Under the pieces are notes generated by a model. It saw nothing but the letters and a program-made list of their open reading frames with translations, ran no database searches and was not told the DNA's origin. This document shows positions 1 to 6,256 of a stretch of DNA of 11,454 nt, one piece after another. Both the position numbers and the translations under genes were made by a program. The stretch comes from Aliivibrio_A kagoshimensis (GTDB lineage Bacteria > Pseudomonadota > Gammaproteobacteria > Enterobacterales > Vibrionaceae), in contig NZ_JAKJSQ010000094.1 of assembly GCF_050337105.1 (NCBI RefSeq), positions 1-11,454 of the forward strand, in the 5' to 3' direction. Within the stretch, counting starts at the first letter, position 1. Each line of letters starts with the position of its first letter.

Positions 1-153
1 GGATAAGACGTCAATTTGTATCTCATTAGGGCGCGGTAAAATGAATGCCATAAAGACGCCGGATATATGTCGCAAGACCGTGAACCACTGCTGTTTACCC
101 ACAACAATGGCCGACAATATGTAGACATCAACAGTGATTAAGAAAAAGAACAT
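1..153 (-). CDS. Partial hydrophobic membrane-protein fragment, runs off left edge
   Basis: An open frame on the minus strand starts at an ATG at 153 and stays open to the window edge (51 codons). The frame is open back to a stop at 190-192. The translation begins MFFFLITVDVYILSAIVVG and contains a second hydrophobic stretch (HISGVFMAFIL), so it looks like part of an integral membrane protein. The layout (hydrophobic helix, charged/aromatic linker KQQWF, then a RHISG helix) is faintly like the C-terminal end of LysE/RhtB exporters, but this is only an impression. No convincing ribosome-binding site precedes the ATG, and a repeat copy lies just upstream at 183-199, so this may be a fragment truncated at the repeat rather than an intact gene. 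Confidence 0.35.
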   Translation of the reverse strand, partial: MFFFLITVDVYILSAIVVGKQQWFTVLRHISGVFMAFILPRPNEIQIDVLS

Positions 154-182
154 TGCCTTGCATTTAGCGAGGTGACCATATA

Positions 183-335
183 TGTCCCTTTAGGTTCTCG
201 ATGCTTTTAGATATCAAATCCACTCCGATAACATAAAAAATGGGTATGCCTTTATCGGTTGAGGTTTCGCTTCGCTGCGATTTCTACTTTTTTATCGGAT
301 GTCTGTCCCTTTAGGTTTTCTCCCTTTAGGTTTTC
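183..335 (+). repeat. Cluster of three TCCCTTTAGGTT(C/T)TC repeats
   Basis: Three related copies lie in the same orientation. Copy 1 (183-199) reads TGTCCCTTTAGGTTCTC. Copy 2 (300-320) is the longest, TGTCTGTCCC followed by TTTAGGTTTTC. Copy 3 (321-335), TCCCTTTAGGTTTTC, is an exact 15-bp tandem duplication of the end of copy 2. The 15-bp unit is a multiple of three, so on the minus strand it adds five codons (ENLKG) in frame to the end of the immunity gene. An inverted, slightly diverged copy lies at 2122-2143 on the other side of the toxin/immunity pair. Sequences with a GGGACAGACA core are reminiscent of REP-like elements mobilised by IS200-type REP-associated transposases, but no transposase gene is present here, so the origin is inferred. 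Confidence 0.7.
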
Positions 336-1043
336 ACTAACTTTAAAATCCCTTTTTTTTAATTCAGGCAAGACTGCTAGTATTTTTTCTAAGTCCTCTT
401 TACACTTTGTTTGCACAGTTTTAATTTCATCACGATAATAACGCTCGACGTAATCAAAATCTCCTAACAAAATTCTCGCCAAGCAGTATTTTATGCCTTC
501 ACCTTCCTCATAGAGTTGACAATATGTTCCAGCCACGACTGTATGATACTCCTCAGGAAGGTTTCCAAGTAACGTACGCTCAGAATCTAAATGGTACTGT
601 TGTTCAATAATATCAATACCATCTTGCAATACAGCCCGTATGAATTCTGGCGCTTGTTCTAAAGTTAAATAATATTTCTCCCAACCGTGATTCCCCATAG
701 AATTTCGGTGTCTAAATATGTGATAGCGAGCTGAATGATACTTCTCTGGGCGTTGTTGTTCATGATGCAAGAGAAAGGTCCAATCCCAACTGTTCGGCAC
801 TTCACCAGTAATTTCATGATAGAGTTTTTCAATTTTTTTGTTTTTAATGCACACTGCAGGAGCGATCGTCCCTCTAAGGCCATTAAAACTCCAAAATGTT
901 TTAATTTGTAATTCTGTATGTTTCAAAGATTTATATTTAAAAGTGCCTGCGGTATAACTCCACCCTTCGAATTCTTTAGCAATCTCCTTACATAAAGAAA
1001 GTAAATCCTGTTTGGGCGAAATAGGAGTATTCGTCTCACTCAT
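252..1043 (-). CDS. Probable immunity protein of polymorphic toxin cassette
   Basis: A 263-residue soluble protein without a signal peptide or membrane segment. I do not recognise its family. Its position gives the role: the ATG at 1041-1043 overlaps the toxin stop codon by one base (TAATG), and an AAGGA ribosome-binding site lies inside the last toxin codons. This is the usual arrangement for a cognate immunity gene of a contact-dependent or secreted polymorphic toxin. The protein is rich in aromatic and charged residues (for example GWSYTAGTFKYKSL near residue 28 and SWDWTFLLHHEQQRP near 85). The last 26 or so residues are odd: SENLKGENLKGQTS is encoded by the repeat at 300-335, and the tail KKVEIAAKRNLNR lies beyond it, so the native C-terminus was probably replaced or extended when the repeat arrived. 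Binding and neutralisation of the adjacent toxin is inferred from context. Confidence 0.65.
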   Translation of the reverse strand: MSETNTPISPKQDLLSLCKEIAKEFEGWSYTAGTFKYKSLKHTELQIKTFWSFNGLRGTIAPAVCIKNKKIEKLYHEITGEVPNSWDWTFLLHHEQQRPEKYHSARYHIFRHRNSMGNHGWEKYYLTLEQAPEFIRAVLQDGIDIIEQQYHLDSERTLLGNLPEEYHTVVAGTYCQLYEEGEGIKYCLARILLGDFDYVERYYRDEIKTVQTKCKEDLEKILAVLPELKKRDFKVSENLKGENLKGQTSDKKVEIAAKRNLNR

Positions 1044-2128
1044 TATAGTTTCCTTAAAATAACTACTGAATCGGGTGCAGGAGTATTATGTTTTAGACCA
1101 GCTGTTACTGCGTTTTCACCTTTTCCCACTGCATTACCAAGAATGGCCTCACTATAGACACAACTCTGGTTACTTGAGCAAGATGCCTTACCGGTTTTTA
1201 CTTCCACTATGGCTCTACCTTTACTGTCTAATGGGATGTTATCAAGCATGTTTCCATTCAAGTCAAATGCTTGAAAGCCCTCAGGGGTTTCAATGATACC
1301 ATTATGCTCACCGCCTGATAATATCCCATCGGCACGCGCTCGAGTACTATTTATATCACCAGCCTGCAATGTCACTTCAGGGTTAAATTTATGTCCTGAA
1401 TTGCTAAATACATTACTAATATCATCAACCGCTTTTTGATGTACTTGCCTAAATTCTTGTAACGATCCTAATTGCCTTAATTCATCCGGTGTAGTTATCG
1501 AAGTTTGCTTTCCACTGATTGGGTCAACGGTAAAATAACCACCTTTCTCACGTTCATAAACCAAATTCCCATCTTTATCTTTTATTCCTGTGTAATCAGA
1601 AATTCCACCTCTAGGCCCCTCTACCTTTCCATTTCCTAAGTCAGTATGCTTTGGTGGGGCATTTGCCAAGTCACCTACCGATTTATCAGTTCCCCCTGTC
1701 AACTGAGTATTGCTGTTGGTTGGCTGATAATCCAATAACTTAGGATTGTTCGTTAACTCCTTTTTAGCTTGAATCAATAAATCTTGTGCAAGCTCAATAT
1801 CACCGGCATCAAATGCTTTAGCTGCTTTTTTTATTAAATCACCAGCCAAAGGAACGACCCCTACGCCGGCAAGCAAATAATCAAAACCACTTTCGGCTTC
1901 GGCAAACCCTTTTGCATCACCCACAACCGGTGTGAAATCGGCAATCAGTTCAAAGGTGCTGTATATTTTTTCGAGTTGCTCTGCCCTGTTTTCTCCTGAT
2001 GGGTCGTTTAATACAGTATCAATACTTTCTCGTTCTTTTCCGTATCTCGTATCTTCAAAAGGTGACGCATCTTCATCATAAGAGTCATAAGCCTCTTCTG
2101 CCCTAGCAATTTCTTTTTTACGAAAACC
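1043..2128 (-). pseudogene. 5'-truncated polymorphic toxin: pre-toxin region plus nuclease-like C-terminal domain
   Basis: The frame is open from 2128 (after an in-frame TAG at 2129-2131) to the TAA at 1043-1045, 361 residues, with no ATG in the first 68 codons. The first GTG (1922-1924) falls inside the conserved motif PVVGDAKGFAEAESGFDYLL and AGVGVVPLAGD, typical of the pre-toxin (PT-TG-like) region of CdiA/filamentous-haemagglutinin-type and related toxins. It is therefore unlikely to be the true start: the large N-terminal export part is missing. After a Gly/Asn/Pro-rich linker, the C-terminal domain (about residues 215-361) carries RARADGI (Asp267), AIVEVKTGKAS (Glu309, Lys311) and SSNQ (Gln321). 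This D...E-x-K...Q order is that of PD-(D/E)XK nuclease folds found in polymorphic toxins. The stop overlaps the downstream immunity gene. It may be an orphan toxin tail serving as a recombination reservoir. Nuclease activity is inferred from motifs only; a short internal GTG product cannot be excluded. Confidence 0.65.
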
Positions 2129-2143
2129 CTAATGGGACAGACA
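2122..2143 (-). repeat. Inverted copy of the left-hand repeat, bounding the toxin fragment
   Basis: The plus strand reads GAAAACCCTAAT then GGGACAGACA. The left-hand copy at 300-320 reads, on the minus strand, GAAAACCTAAAGGGA then CAGACA, so the two are inverted copies differing by one inserted C and one A/T change. Both have the GAAAAC end facing the toxin/immunity pair and the CAGACA end facing outward. The toxin frame closes at a TAG (2129-2131) inside this repeat, so the repeat marks the truncation point of the toxin gene. Confidence 0.65.
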
Positions 2144-2470
2144 CCTCAAGCACCTACATCAATATTTCGACTTCAGTGTTTTCATTGATTACACATCGAA
2201 CTCTCACTGACTCGCATCCATTGTTAATGCCACTATACCTAGCCAGTTTTCACATTACACTTCTTAGGCATTGAAAGTTAACAAGAACTCACATTAATAC
2301 CCAAACCAATAAGTCAGGTGATTATCAGATTGTGTCTCGTCATGTTTGCAGTAAACAGCATGTAAATAAGTTCTATGGGAGTTAAGCGGTATGTTTGGGG
2401 AGTAGTAGCAGGCAGTAAAGAAATGAAGCAGTATCGAAAGATGACCCCACAACCAGGGCCATATATGAAT
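2144..2470. other. Gene-poor spacer between toxin remnant and cvfB
   Basis: About 330 bp between the inverted repeat and the cvfB terminator. I see no RNA gene or recognisable protein. The only plus-strand reading frame with a plausible start is a 35-codon stretch, ATG at 2375 to TAG at 2477-2479, beginning MGVKRYVWGVVAGSKE, with no good ribosome-binding site. The sequence ATGTTTGCAGTAAACAGCAT at 2342-2361 is a loose inverted repeat (TGTTT/AAACA). The region is probably leftover DNA from insertion and deletion at the edge of the island. Confidence 0.4.
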
Positions 2471-2496
2471 AAAAAGTAGTCACCAAAGAGGTTACT
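2471..2496 (-). terminator. Weak Rho-independent terminator of cvfB
   Basis: On the minus strand AGTAACC-TCTTT-GGTGACT forms a seven-pair stem with one mismatch (plus positions 2478-2496), followed by ACTTTTTATT. It overlaps the cvfB stop codon at 2492-2494. The imperfect stem and modest GC make it a weak call. Confidence 0.4.
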
Positions 2497-3337
2497 CTGA
2501 TTTATCAACCAGGCGAATGCCCTCTTTTTCAATGGTAATCAAACCTTGCTTATACAAACCGCCGATGGTTTTTTTGAAGGTGCCTTTACTGGTGCGGAAA
2601 ACCGCAAAGATCTCTTCCGGGCTTGATTTGTCGCTGACTGGGATAAAGCCATCTTTTTTCTCTAATGAGCTCATCACTTTCTCACTCAGATCATCCATTT
2701 TCTCTGTACCAAGTTTTTGTAAAGAGAGGTCGATTTTTCCATCCGAGCGGACATTTTTAATATAGCCTTTCAGCTTCTTACCAATGAATAACTTGCCATA
2801 CGCTTCAGTTTTAAAAATTAAGCCCCAGTGTTCGCCATTCACGATCGCTTTGTAGCCAAGATCGGTGATTTCAGCAATCAACAGATCCACTTCTCGACCC
2901 GGTTGGTAGTTCACTGCGGTTTTGTCAAGGTAACGGTTAAATTTAGTGGTGCCGACAATTCTGCCAGAAGCGTTGTCGGTATAGACATACACCAGCACAT
3001 TTTGGCCTTCAACCAATCGGTTAATCTGCTCACTGAATGGGATCAAAAGATCTTTTTTAACAATCCCCCAATCTGCAAATGCACCGTAGCTGTTGGCACC
3101 AACAATGTTCATCACACCCCATTGGCCAACTTGAGCAATCGGTGTTTCTGTTGTTGCGACTACTTCACTTTCTGAATCGTAGAAGATAAATGCGTCAACT
3201 TGATCGCCCAACTTAGTGTTCTCAGGCACATAGCGAGATGAAAGTAAGATATTACCAAACTCTTTACCGTCTAAAAATACACCAAAGTCCATTACCTTGA
3301 CGACTTCAAACGAGTTGTTCTGACCAATTTTAATCAT
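2492..3337 (-). CDS. cvfB: CvfB/YitL-family S1-domain RNA-binding protein
   Basis: 281 residues, matching the usual length of CvfB (conserved virulence factor B, YitL) proteins. The layout is that of the family: consecutive S1-like OB folds (roughly residues 1-62, 65-135 and 142-210) followed by a C-terminal winged-helix domain (about 220-280). Recognisable family stretches include FEVVKVMDFGVFLDGKEFGN at the N-terminus, QWGVMNIVGANSYGAFADWG in the second domain, and the winged-helix part SSPEEIFAVFRTSKGTFKK followed by IGGLYKQGLI. The protein is cytoplasmic and expected to bind RNA; in Staphylococcus the homologue affects expression of virulence factors, while its role in gamma-proteobacteria is poorly defined. 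The gene is monocistronic, transcribed divergently from the two-TM protein gene, with a TATAAT -10 box upstream and a weak terminator at its stop. The ATG at 3335-3337 has only a weak purine-rich ribosome-binding site, but the N-terminus fits the family. Confidence 0.88.
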   Translation of the reverse strand: MIKIGQNNSFEVVKVMDFGVFLDGKEFGNILLSSRYVPENTKLGDQVDAFIFYDSESEVVATTETPIAQVGQWGVMNIVGANSYGAFADWGIVKKDLLIPFSEQINRLVEGQNVLVYVYTDNASGRIVGTTKFNRYLDKTAVNYQPGREVDLLIAEITDLGYKAIVNGEHWGLIFKTEAYGKLFIGKKLKGYIKNVRSDGKIDLSLQKLGTEKMDDLSEKVMSSLEKKDGFIPVSDKSSPEEIFAVFRTSKGTFKKTIGGLYKQGLITIEKEGIRLVDKSE

Positions 3338-3367
3338 TTTATCTGTCTCAAATTCTAATATGCAGAG

Positions 3368-3373
3368 ATTATA
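3368..3373 (-). promoter_or_regulatory. Predicted -10 box of cvfB promoter
   Basis: The minus strand carries a perfect TATAAT at plus positions 3368-3373, about 30 bases upstream of the cvfB ATG, in the intergenic region shared with the divergent gene. No good -35 match lies 16-18 bp further upstream (GCGAAA at the 17-bp position), so it may depend on the strong -10 or on an activator. Confidence 0.45.
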
Positions 3374-3456
3374 CGTGATCTACGCACACCTTTCGCTAGC
3401 GATTAATCAAAAGTTTGCATCTTTTTTTGCTCATGTAAAAATTTGACACAAATATC

Positions 3457-3465
3457 TGATATATT
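3457..3465 (+). promoter_or_regulatory. Predicted extended -10 promoter for the two-TM protein gene
   Basis: TGATATATT matches the extended -10 form TGnTATAnT with one substitution. A TTGACA lies at 3443-3448, but only 11 bp from the -10, too close to act as its -35 element. Transcription would begin near 3472, leaving a short leader before the GGAGG ribosome-binding site at 3485-3489. Confidence 0.4.
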
Positions 3466-3484
3466 GAAACATAAATCTAAATTT

Positions 3485-3500
3485 GGAGGCACAGTTATTG
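3485..3500 (+). promoter_or_regulatory. Ribosome-binding site that fixes a TTG start
   Basis: GGAGG at 3485-3489 lies eight bases before the TTG at 3498-3500. A TTG five codons upstream (3483-3485) is in the same frame, but it overlaps this Shine-Dalgarno sequence and has none of its own. The start at 3498 is therefore preferred. Confidence 0.6.
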
Positions 3501-4853
3501 ATTACAGTAGATAAGAAAGATGGGTTGTCTCTTAAAATCTCTCATATTGTTGATGAAACCAAACAACAGACGTTAGAATTTTTTCTCTTTGTTCCCGGTG
3601 AGCTCGGTTTATCGCCCGACATTCTCTCTGAGTCTGATTTTTACTACAACTCGATCTCCGGACACCGTACTTATTTCAGTAACCAAAATCATCTCCCTTT
3701 GGTACACAGTCGTTTAGCACAACGAGGTCGACTGTCATCGGAACAATACCGTTTAAGTTTGAGCTTATACGCCTATCAGTACGCCCTCGCATTGGAAAAA
3801 TCATCCGATGAGTTAACCAAAGGTGATCAAGAAGAGATCACTAGTGAAGAGTTTGAAGAGGTTATCTCTCTCGCTCTAGATATCCTAAAACGTTTACGCC
3901 GAAGTGTGCCCTACGAAGATCAACTCAAACGCTACTACGCCAATATTGATAACTATCTCTCTTGGTATACCGAGCAGAAGTTTCTCTCGTTAGTGGCTCA
4001 CCTGCCTCGAAGTAAAAGTAACGCTGAAATTAGAAACCGTCTGATTGAGATATGTGAAAAAGAGCACAACTATCGCTTAGATAAAAGTTATAACTCTCAA
4101 AAAGCCCGCGCTGATCTGACTCGAATGTCCAATAAAATGCGTTTATCTCGACGTTTGATCGAATTTCCGATTGTGTTGAAAGAGAAAACCAATTCGATGG
4201 GACGAAATGTTCAGCGTATGGTGAAAGGGAGTGCGACTGCCTTTGTGATGTTATTTGTCAGTTTGATGATTATTCAGGCACGAGGACTATTAGGTGAGAT
4301 CACCGTCTCCTTTATTTTTGCCATTTCATTTATCTATGCCATTCGTGAGATTTTTAAAGACGATTTAAGAGATGCCATGTGGCGTTGGATCCAAAAAGGC
4401 AAACCTAAATGGAGAAAAGTCTATTCCGACCCAACATCGGGAAAGCAAATTGGTCGTAAGCTTGAATGGTTAGAGTATCAATCCTTCTCAAACCTCGCTG
4501 AAGATGTGCAGTCAATACGAAAGCGCAGAGTCTCTCAACGTGAAGAGGTTATCCTTCACTATAAAAGCCAGACTAAAATGGCCATTACTAAGTTTATGAG
4601 TGGTTATGAGCAGACGCGAGAGAGCATGAATGTCGATCTTCGCCCTCTCTCACGGTTAATGGAGAAAGGGTCGCAAAAGATCTATCTGCTTAACGAAGGA
4701 CAAGTCAGTAAAGAGGCGGTAGAAAAGCGCCACCTAATTAACCTAGTGATCAAAGAGACCACAGACGACAAAAATGTAGAGCTCTACCGTTGGAAAATAA
4801 TCGTCAATCGTTCAAAAATTGTCGATATTGAGCAAATTTCTCCAAAAGCCTAA
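3498..4853 (+). CDS. Conserved protein of unknown function with a central two-TM hairpin
   Basis: 451 residues from the TTG at 3498, chosen because GGAGG lies eight bases upstream. I do not recognise a named family. The N-terminal 240 residues are soluble and rich in charged helices, with a conspicuous acidic stretch (SSDELTKGDQEEITSEEFEE, about residues 102-121). Two hydrophobic segments follow, about residues 245-261 (ATAFVMLFVSLMIIQ) and 266-284 (GEITVSFIFAISFIYAI), separated by a tight turn (ARGLL), so both soluble parts should sit on the same side of the inner membrane, probably the cytoplasm. The roughly 165-residue C-terminal part is basic and ends in a predicted strand-rich segment. 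There is no signal peptide. The gene has its own promoter and a short terminator and is not in an operon. Length and even codon use suggest a genuine core gene; function unknown. Confidence 0.8.
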   Translation: MITVDKKDGLSLKISHIVDETKQQTLEFFLFVPGELGLSPDILSESDFYYNSISGHRTYFSNQNHLPLVHSRLAQRGRLSSEQYRLSLSLYAYQYALALEKSSDELTKGDQEEITSEEFEEVISLALDILKRLRRSVPYEDQLKRYYANIDNYLSWYTEQKFLSLVAHLPRSKSNAEIRNRLIEICEKEHNYRLDKSYNSQKARADLTRMSNKMRLSRRLIEFPIVLKEKTNSMGRNVQRMVKGSATAFVMLFVSLMIIQARGLLGEITVSFIFAISFIYAIREIFKDDLRDAMWRWIQKGKPKWRKVYSDPTSGKQIGRKLEWLEYQSFSNLAEDVQSIRKRRVSQREEVILHYKSQTKMAITKFMSGYEQTRESMNVDLRPLSRLMEKGSQKIYLLNEGQVSKEAVEKRHLINLVIKETTDDKNVELYRWKIIVNRSKIVDIEQISPKA

Positions 4854-4861
4854 CAGAAAGT

Positions 4862-4877
4862 GACAGGGTGTCTTTTT
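4862..4877 (+). terminator. Short hairpin terminator after the two-TM protein gene
   Basis: GACA-GGG-TGTC (4862-4872) followed by TTTTT (4873-4877), nine bases after the stop codon. The stem is only four pairs. A second hairpin, CTAAG-TATTCG-CTTAG (4882-4897), follows and overlaps the stop of the convergent S4-domain gene; together they could separate the two convergent transcripts. Confidence 0.4.
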
Positions 4878-4893
4878 ATTACTAAGTATTCGC

Positions 4894-5343
4894 TTAGAAA
4901 TCAATCGTAAAGCGCCCTGTTGAGCCATCTCTCTCTTTAGTCACTTCTTTCTCTTTCTTTTCGCTTTTCTTTTTAGAACTGTTTTTCTTGTTGCTCTTAC
5001 TCGGCTTATTATGCTGTTTGGGTGCGTCCAAATGCTCAATTACCTCCGGCTTTGGTTTGGCTTCACCAATCGGTTGATCGCACATCACAACATAAAAAGC
5101 GCCATTAAACTCAATCACATCACCATCGTAAAGCTTACAACGCTTCCTTAACTCAATCTCACTGTTGACCGCAACGTAGCCATCCGCAATAAGCATCTTG
5201 GCTTCGCCACCACCACTCACAAGGTTGGCAATTTTAAGCACTTTATACAGCTCAATTGGCTGACAAGAGACAACCACCTCTTCAGCTTCAACTTCAATGT
5301 ACTCTTCATGTTCATTGTCACTGCCGAACTCTTGCTCACTCAT
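4894..5343 (-). CDS. YbcJ-like S4-domain RNA-binding protein with lysine-rich tail
   Basis: 149 residues from the ATG at 5341-5343. An upstream in-frame GTG at 5371-5373 would add ten residues, but it has no ribosome-binding site and lies only a few bases from the predicted transcription start, so the ATG is preferred. Residues about 30-82 form a YbcJ-type S4 domain: IELYKVLKIANLVSGGGEAK, then IADGYVAVN, RKRCKLYDGD and VIEF. This is the alpha-L motif that binds structured RNA. Before it is an acidic segment (residues 11-24, many Glu/Asp); after it is an extended tail of about 50 residues with many Lys and Ser (about 110-136), ending in GSTGRFTIDF. YbcJ of E. coli is only about 70 residues, so both extensions are additional. 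The tail is probably disordered and may add nonspecific RNA affinity. Binding to rRNA or ribosome-assembly intermediates is inferred from the S4 fold. Confidence 0.8.
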   Translation of the reverse strand: MSEQEFGSDNEHEEYIEVEAEEVVVSCQPIELYKVLKIANLVSGGGEAKMLIADGYVAVNSEIELRKRCKLYDGDVIEFNGAFYVVMCDQPIGEAKPKPEVIEHLDAPKQHNKPSKSNKKNSSKKKSEKKEKEVTKERDGSTGRFTIDF

Positions 5344-5383
5344 TATTGGCTCACTATCAAATTTAAAATGCACTTAGGGGCGG

Positions 5384-5412
5384 ATCCTATCTCATCAGTT
5401 AGGTAATGTGAA
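5384..5412 (-). promoter_or_regulatory. Predicted sigma-70 promoter for the S4-domain gene
   Basis: On the minus strand, -35 TTCACA (plus 5407-5412) and -10 TAGGAT (plus 5384-5389) are separated by exactly 17 bp, with five of six and four of six consensus matches. Transcription would start near 5377, about 34 bases before the preferred ATG. Confidence 0.45.
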
Positions 5413-5417
5413 TCAGA

Positions 5418-6197
5418 TTAAAAGGTAATCTGCATCAAATCAGGGTGAGAGAAACAGTAATCTAACTGCTGTTTTACTTTAGTATTGCAAACGATCTTGC
5501 CTTTTACTCCATCCGCTTGATGAAATTCTGGAGGAGTGGCTCCTAACTGAGCGCAAGCTTGTGAGTAGAAATGATGTTTGGTTGGATGAGTGTCAGAGCA
5601 ACAATTCAACACCCCACTTAGGGATGGTTTGTTTAGCGCCGCTAGGATAATTCCAATACCATCATCCAAATGCAACATATTTACAGGGGCTTGAGCATTT
5701 GCCACCACTCTCCCTGGCTTAAAAAATCGGCCTGGGTGTCGATTAGGCCCTATTAAACCAGCAAAGCGAAGTGTTAACGTGTCAAAAGCGCTCTGTTTTT
5801 CAAACGTCTGCTCAATCTGATAACGAACACTGCTGGTATCCACGTCATCACTCTCTGTGACGATCTCTTTGTCATCAAGATAGACCGAAGTGGTGCTAAC
5901 TAATATCACCCGTTTAATGTTAGAGGCACTGATCTTATCAACCAAGGCTTTATAACCATCCAAGCCTCTAGACGGGATATTCACAATCAACGTCTCACTA
6001 GAAAAAAATCGGTCATCCAGAGCCTGATCTTCTTCAATATCAAATTGAAAGGCGTCTACCTCAAGGGCGGCGAGTTGATGATACTTATCCAATGAACGGC
6101 AGGATGCTTTGAGGGTGTATTGGTTCATTGCGATTAACCGCTTGATTAGAGGAAAACCTAACCATCCACTCCCTAATACACTGATTGTCTGAGGCAT
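5418..6197 (-). CDS. YeeZ-like NAD(P)-binding SDR family protein
   Basis: 259 residues. The N-terminal Rossmann motif ISVLGSGWLGFPL (residues 5-17, GxGxxG form with the WLG variation) and the later segments VNIPSRG (72-78), VILVSTTSVY (97-106) and TLRFAGLIGPNRHPGRF (142-158) match the YeeZ-type atypical extended short-chain dehydrogenases, which are close to NAD-dependent epimerases. A Tyr106-xxx-Lys110 pair is present, but it follows the SxxS motif too closely to be the ordinary catalytic YxxxK, so dehydrogenase activity is doubtful and substrates are unknown. The ATG at 6195-6197 is supported by a GGAGTG ribosome-binding site at 6202-6207. A terminator lies just upstream, so the gene is either expressed by read-through from the PpsA-like gene or from an undetected promoter. 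Downstream it is separated by about 75 bp and a promoter from the S4-domain gene. Confidence 0.8.
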   Translation of the reverse strand: MPQTISVLGSGWLGFPLIKRLIAMNQYTLKASCRSLDKYHQLAALEVDAFQFDIEEDQALDDRFFSSETLIVNIPSRGLDGYKALVDKISASNIKRVILVSTTSVYLDDKEIVTESDDVDTSSVRYQIEQTFEKQSAFDTLTLRFAGLIGPNRHPGRFFKPGRVVANAQAPVNMLHLDDGIGIILAALNKPSLSGVLNCCSDTHPTKHHFYSQACAQLGATPPEFHQADGVKGKIVCNTKVKQQLDYCFSHPDLMQITF

Positions 6198-6210
6198 TAT
6201 TCACTCCAAA

Positions 6211-6237
6211 TAAAAAACCAGCAACTAGGCTGGCTTT
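6211..6237 (-). terminator. Rho-independent terminator after the PpsA-like gene
   Basis: On the minus strand AAAGCCAGC-CTAGTT-GCTGGTTTTTTA. The five-pair core CCAGC/GCTGG (plus 6229-6233 and 6218-6222) is extended by G-T and A-T pairs and followed by a run of six T. It sits between the PpsA-like stop at 6257 and the ribosome-binding site of the SDR gene. Confidence 0.7.
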
Positions 6238-6256
6238 AGGGTTTATTCATTTCTAA

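Noticed and set aside
226..258. CCGATAA...TTATCGG inverted repeat near the immunity gene end as a terminator
   Set aside because: The loop is about 20 bases, the stem is AT-rich, and there is no T run following it in the direction of transcription.
1043..1924. Toxin read as an intact 293-residue gene starting at the GTG at 1924
   Set aside because: The GTG lies inside the conserved PVVGD motif, and coding sequence with the expected pre-toxin character continues 68 codons upstream, so the GTG is an internal valine codon.
2380..2386. GTTAAGC resembling an integron attC core (GTTRRRY), considered because Vibrio carries superintegrons
   Set aside because: No matching inverse core (RYYYAAC) at suitable distance and no stem-loop typical of attC was found; a seven-base degenerate match is expected by chance.
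2314..2532. 72-codon minus-strand frame overlapping the end of cvfB
   Set aside because: It overlaps the cvfB 3' end in another frame, has no ribosome-binding site and no recognisable similarity; most likely fortuitous.
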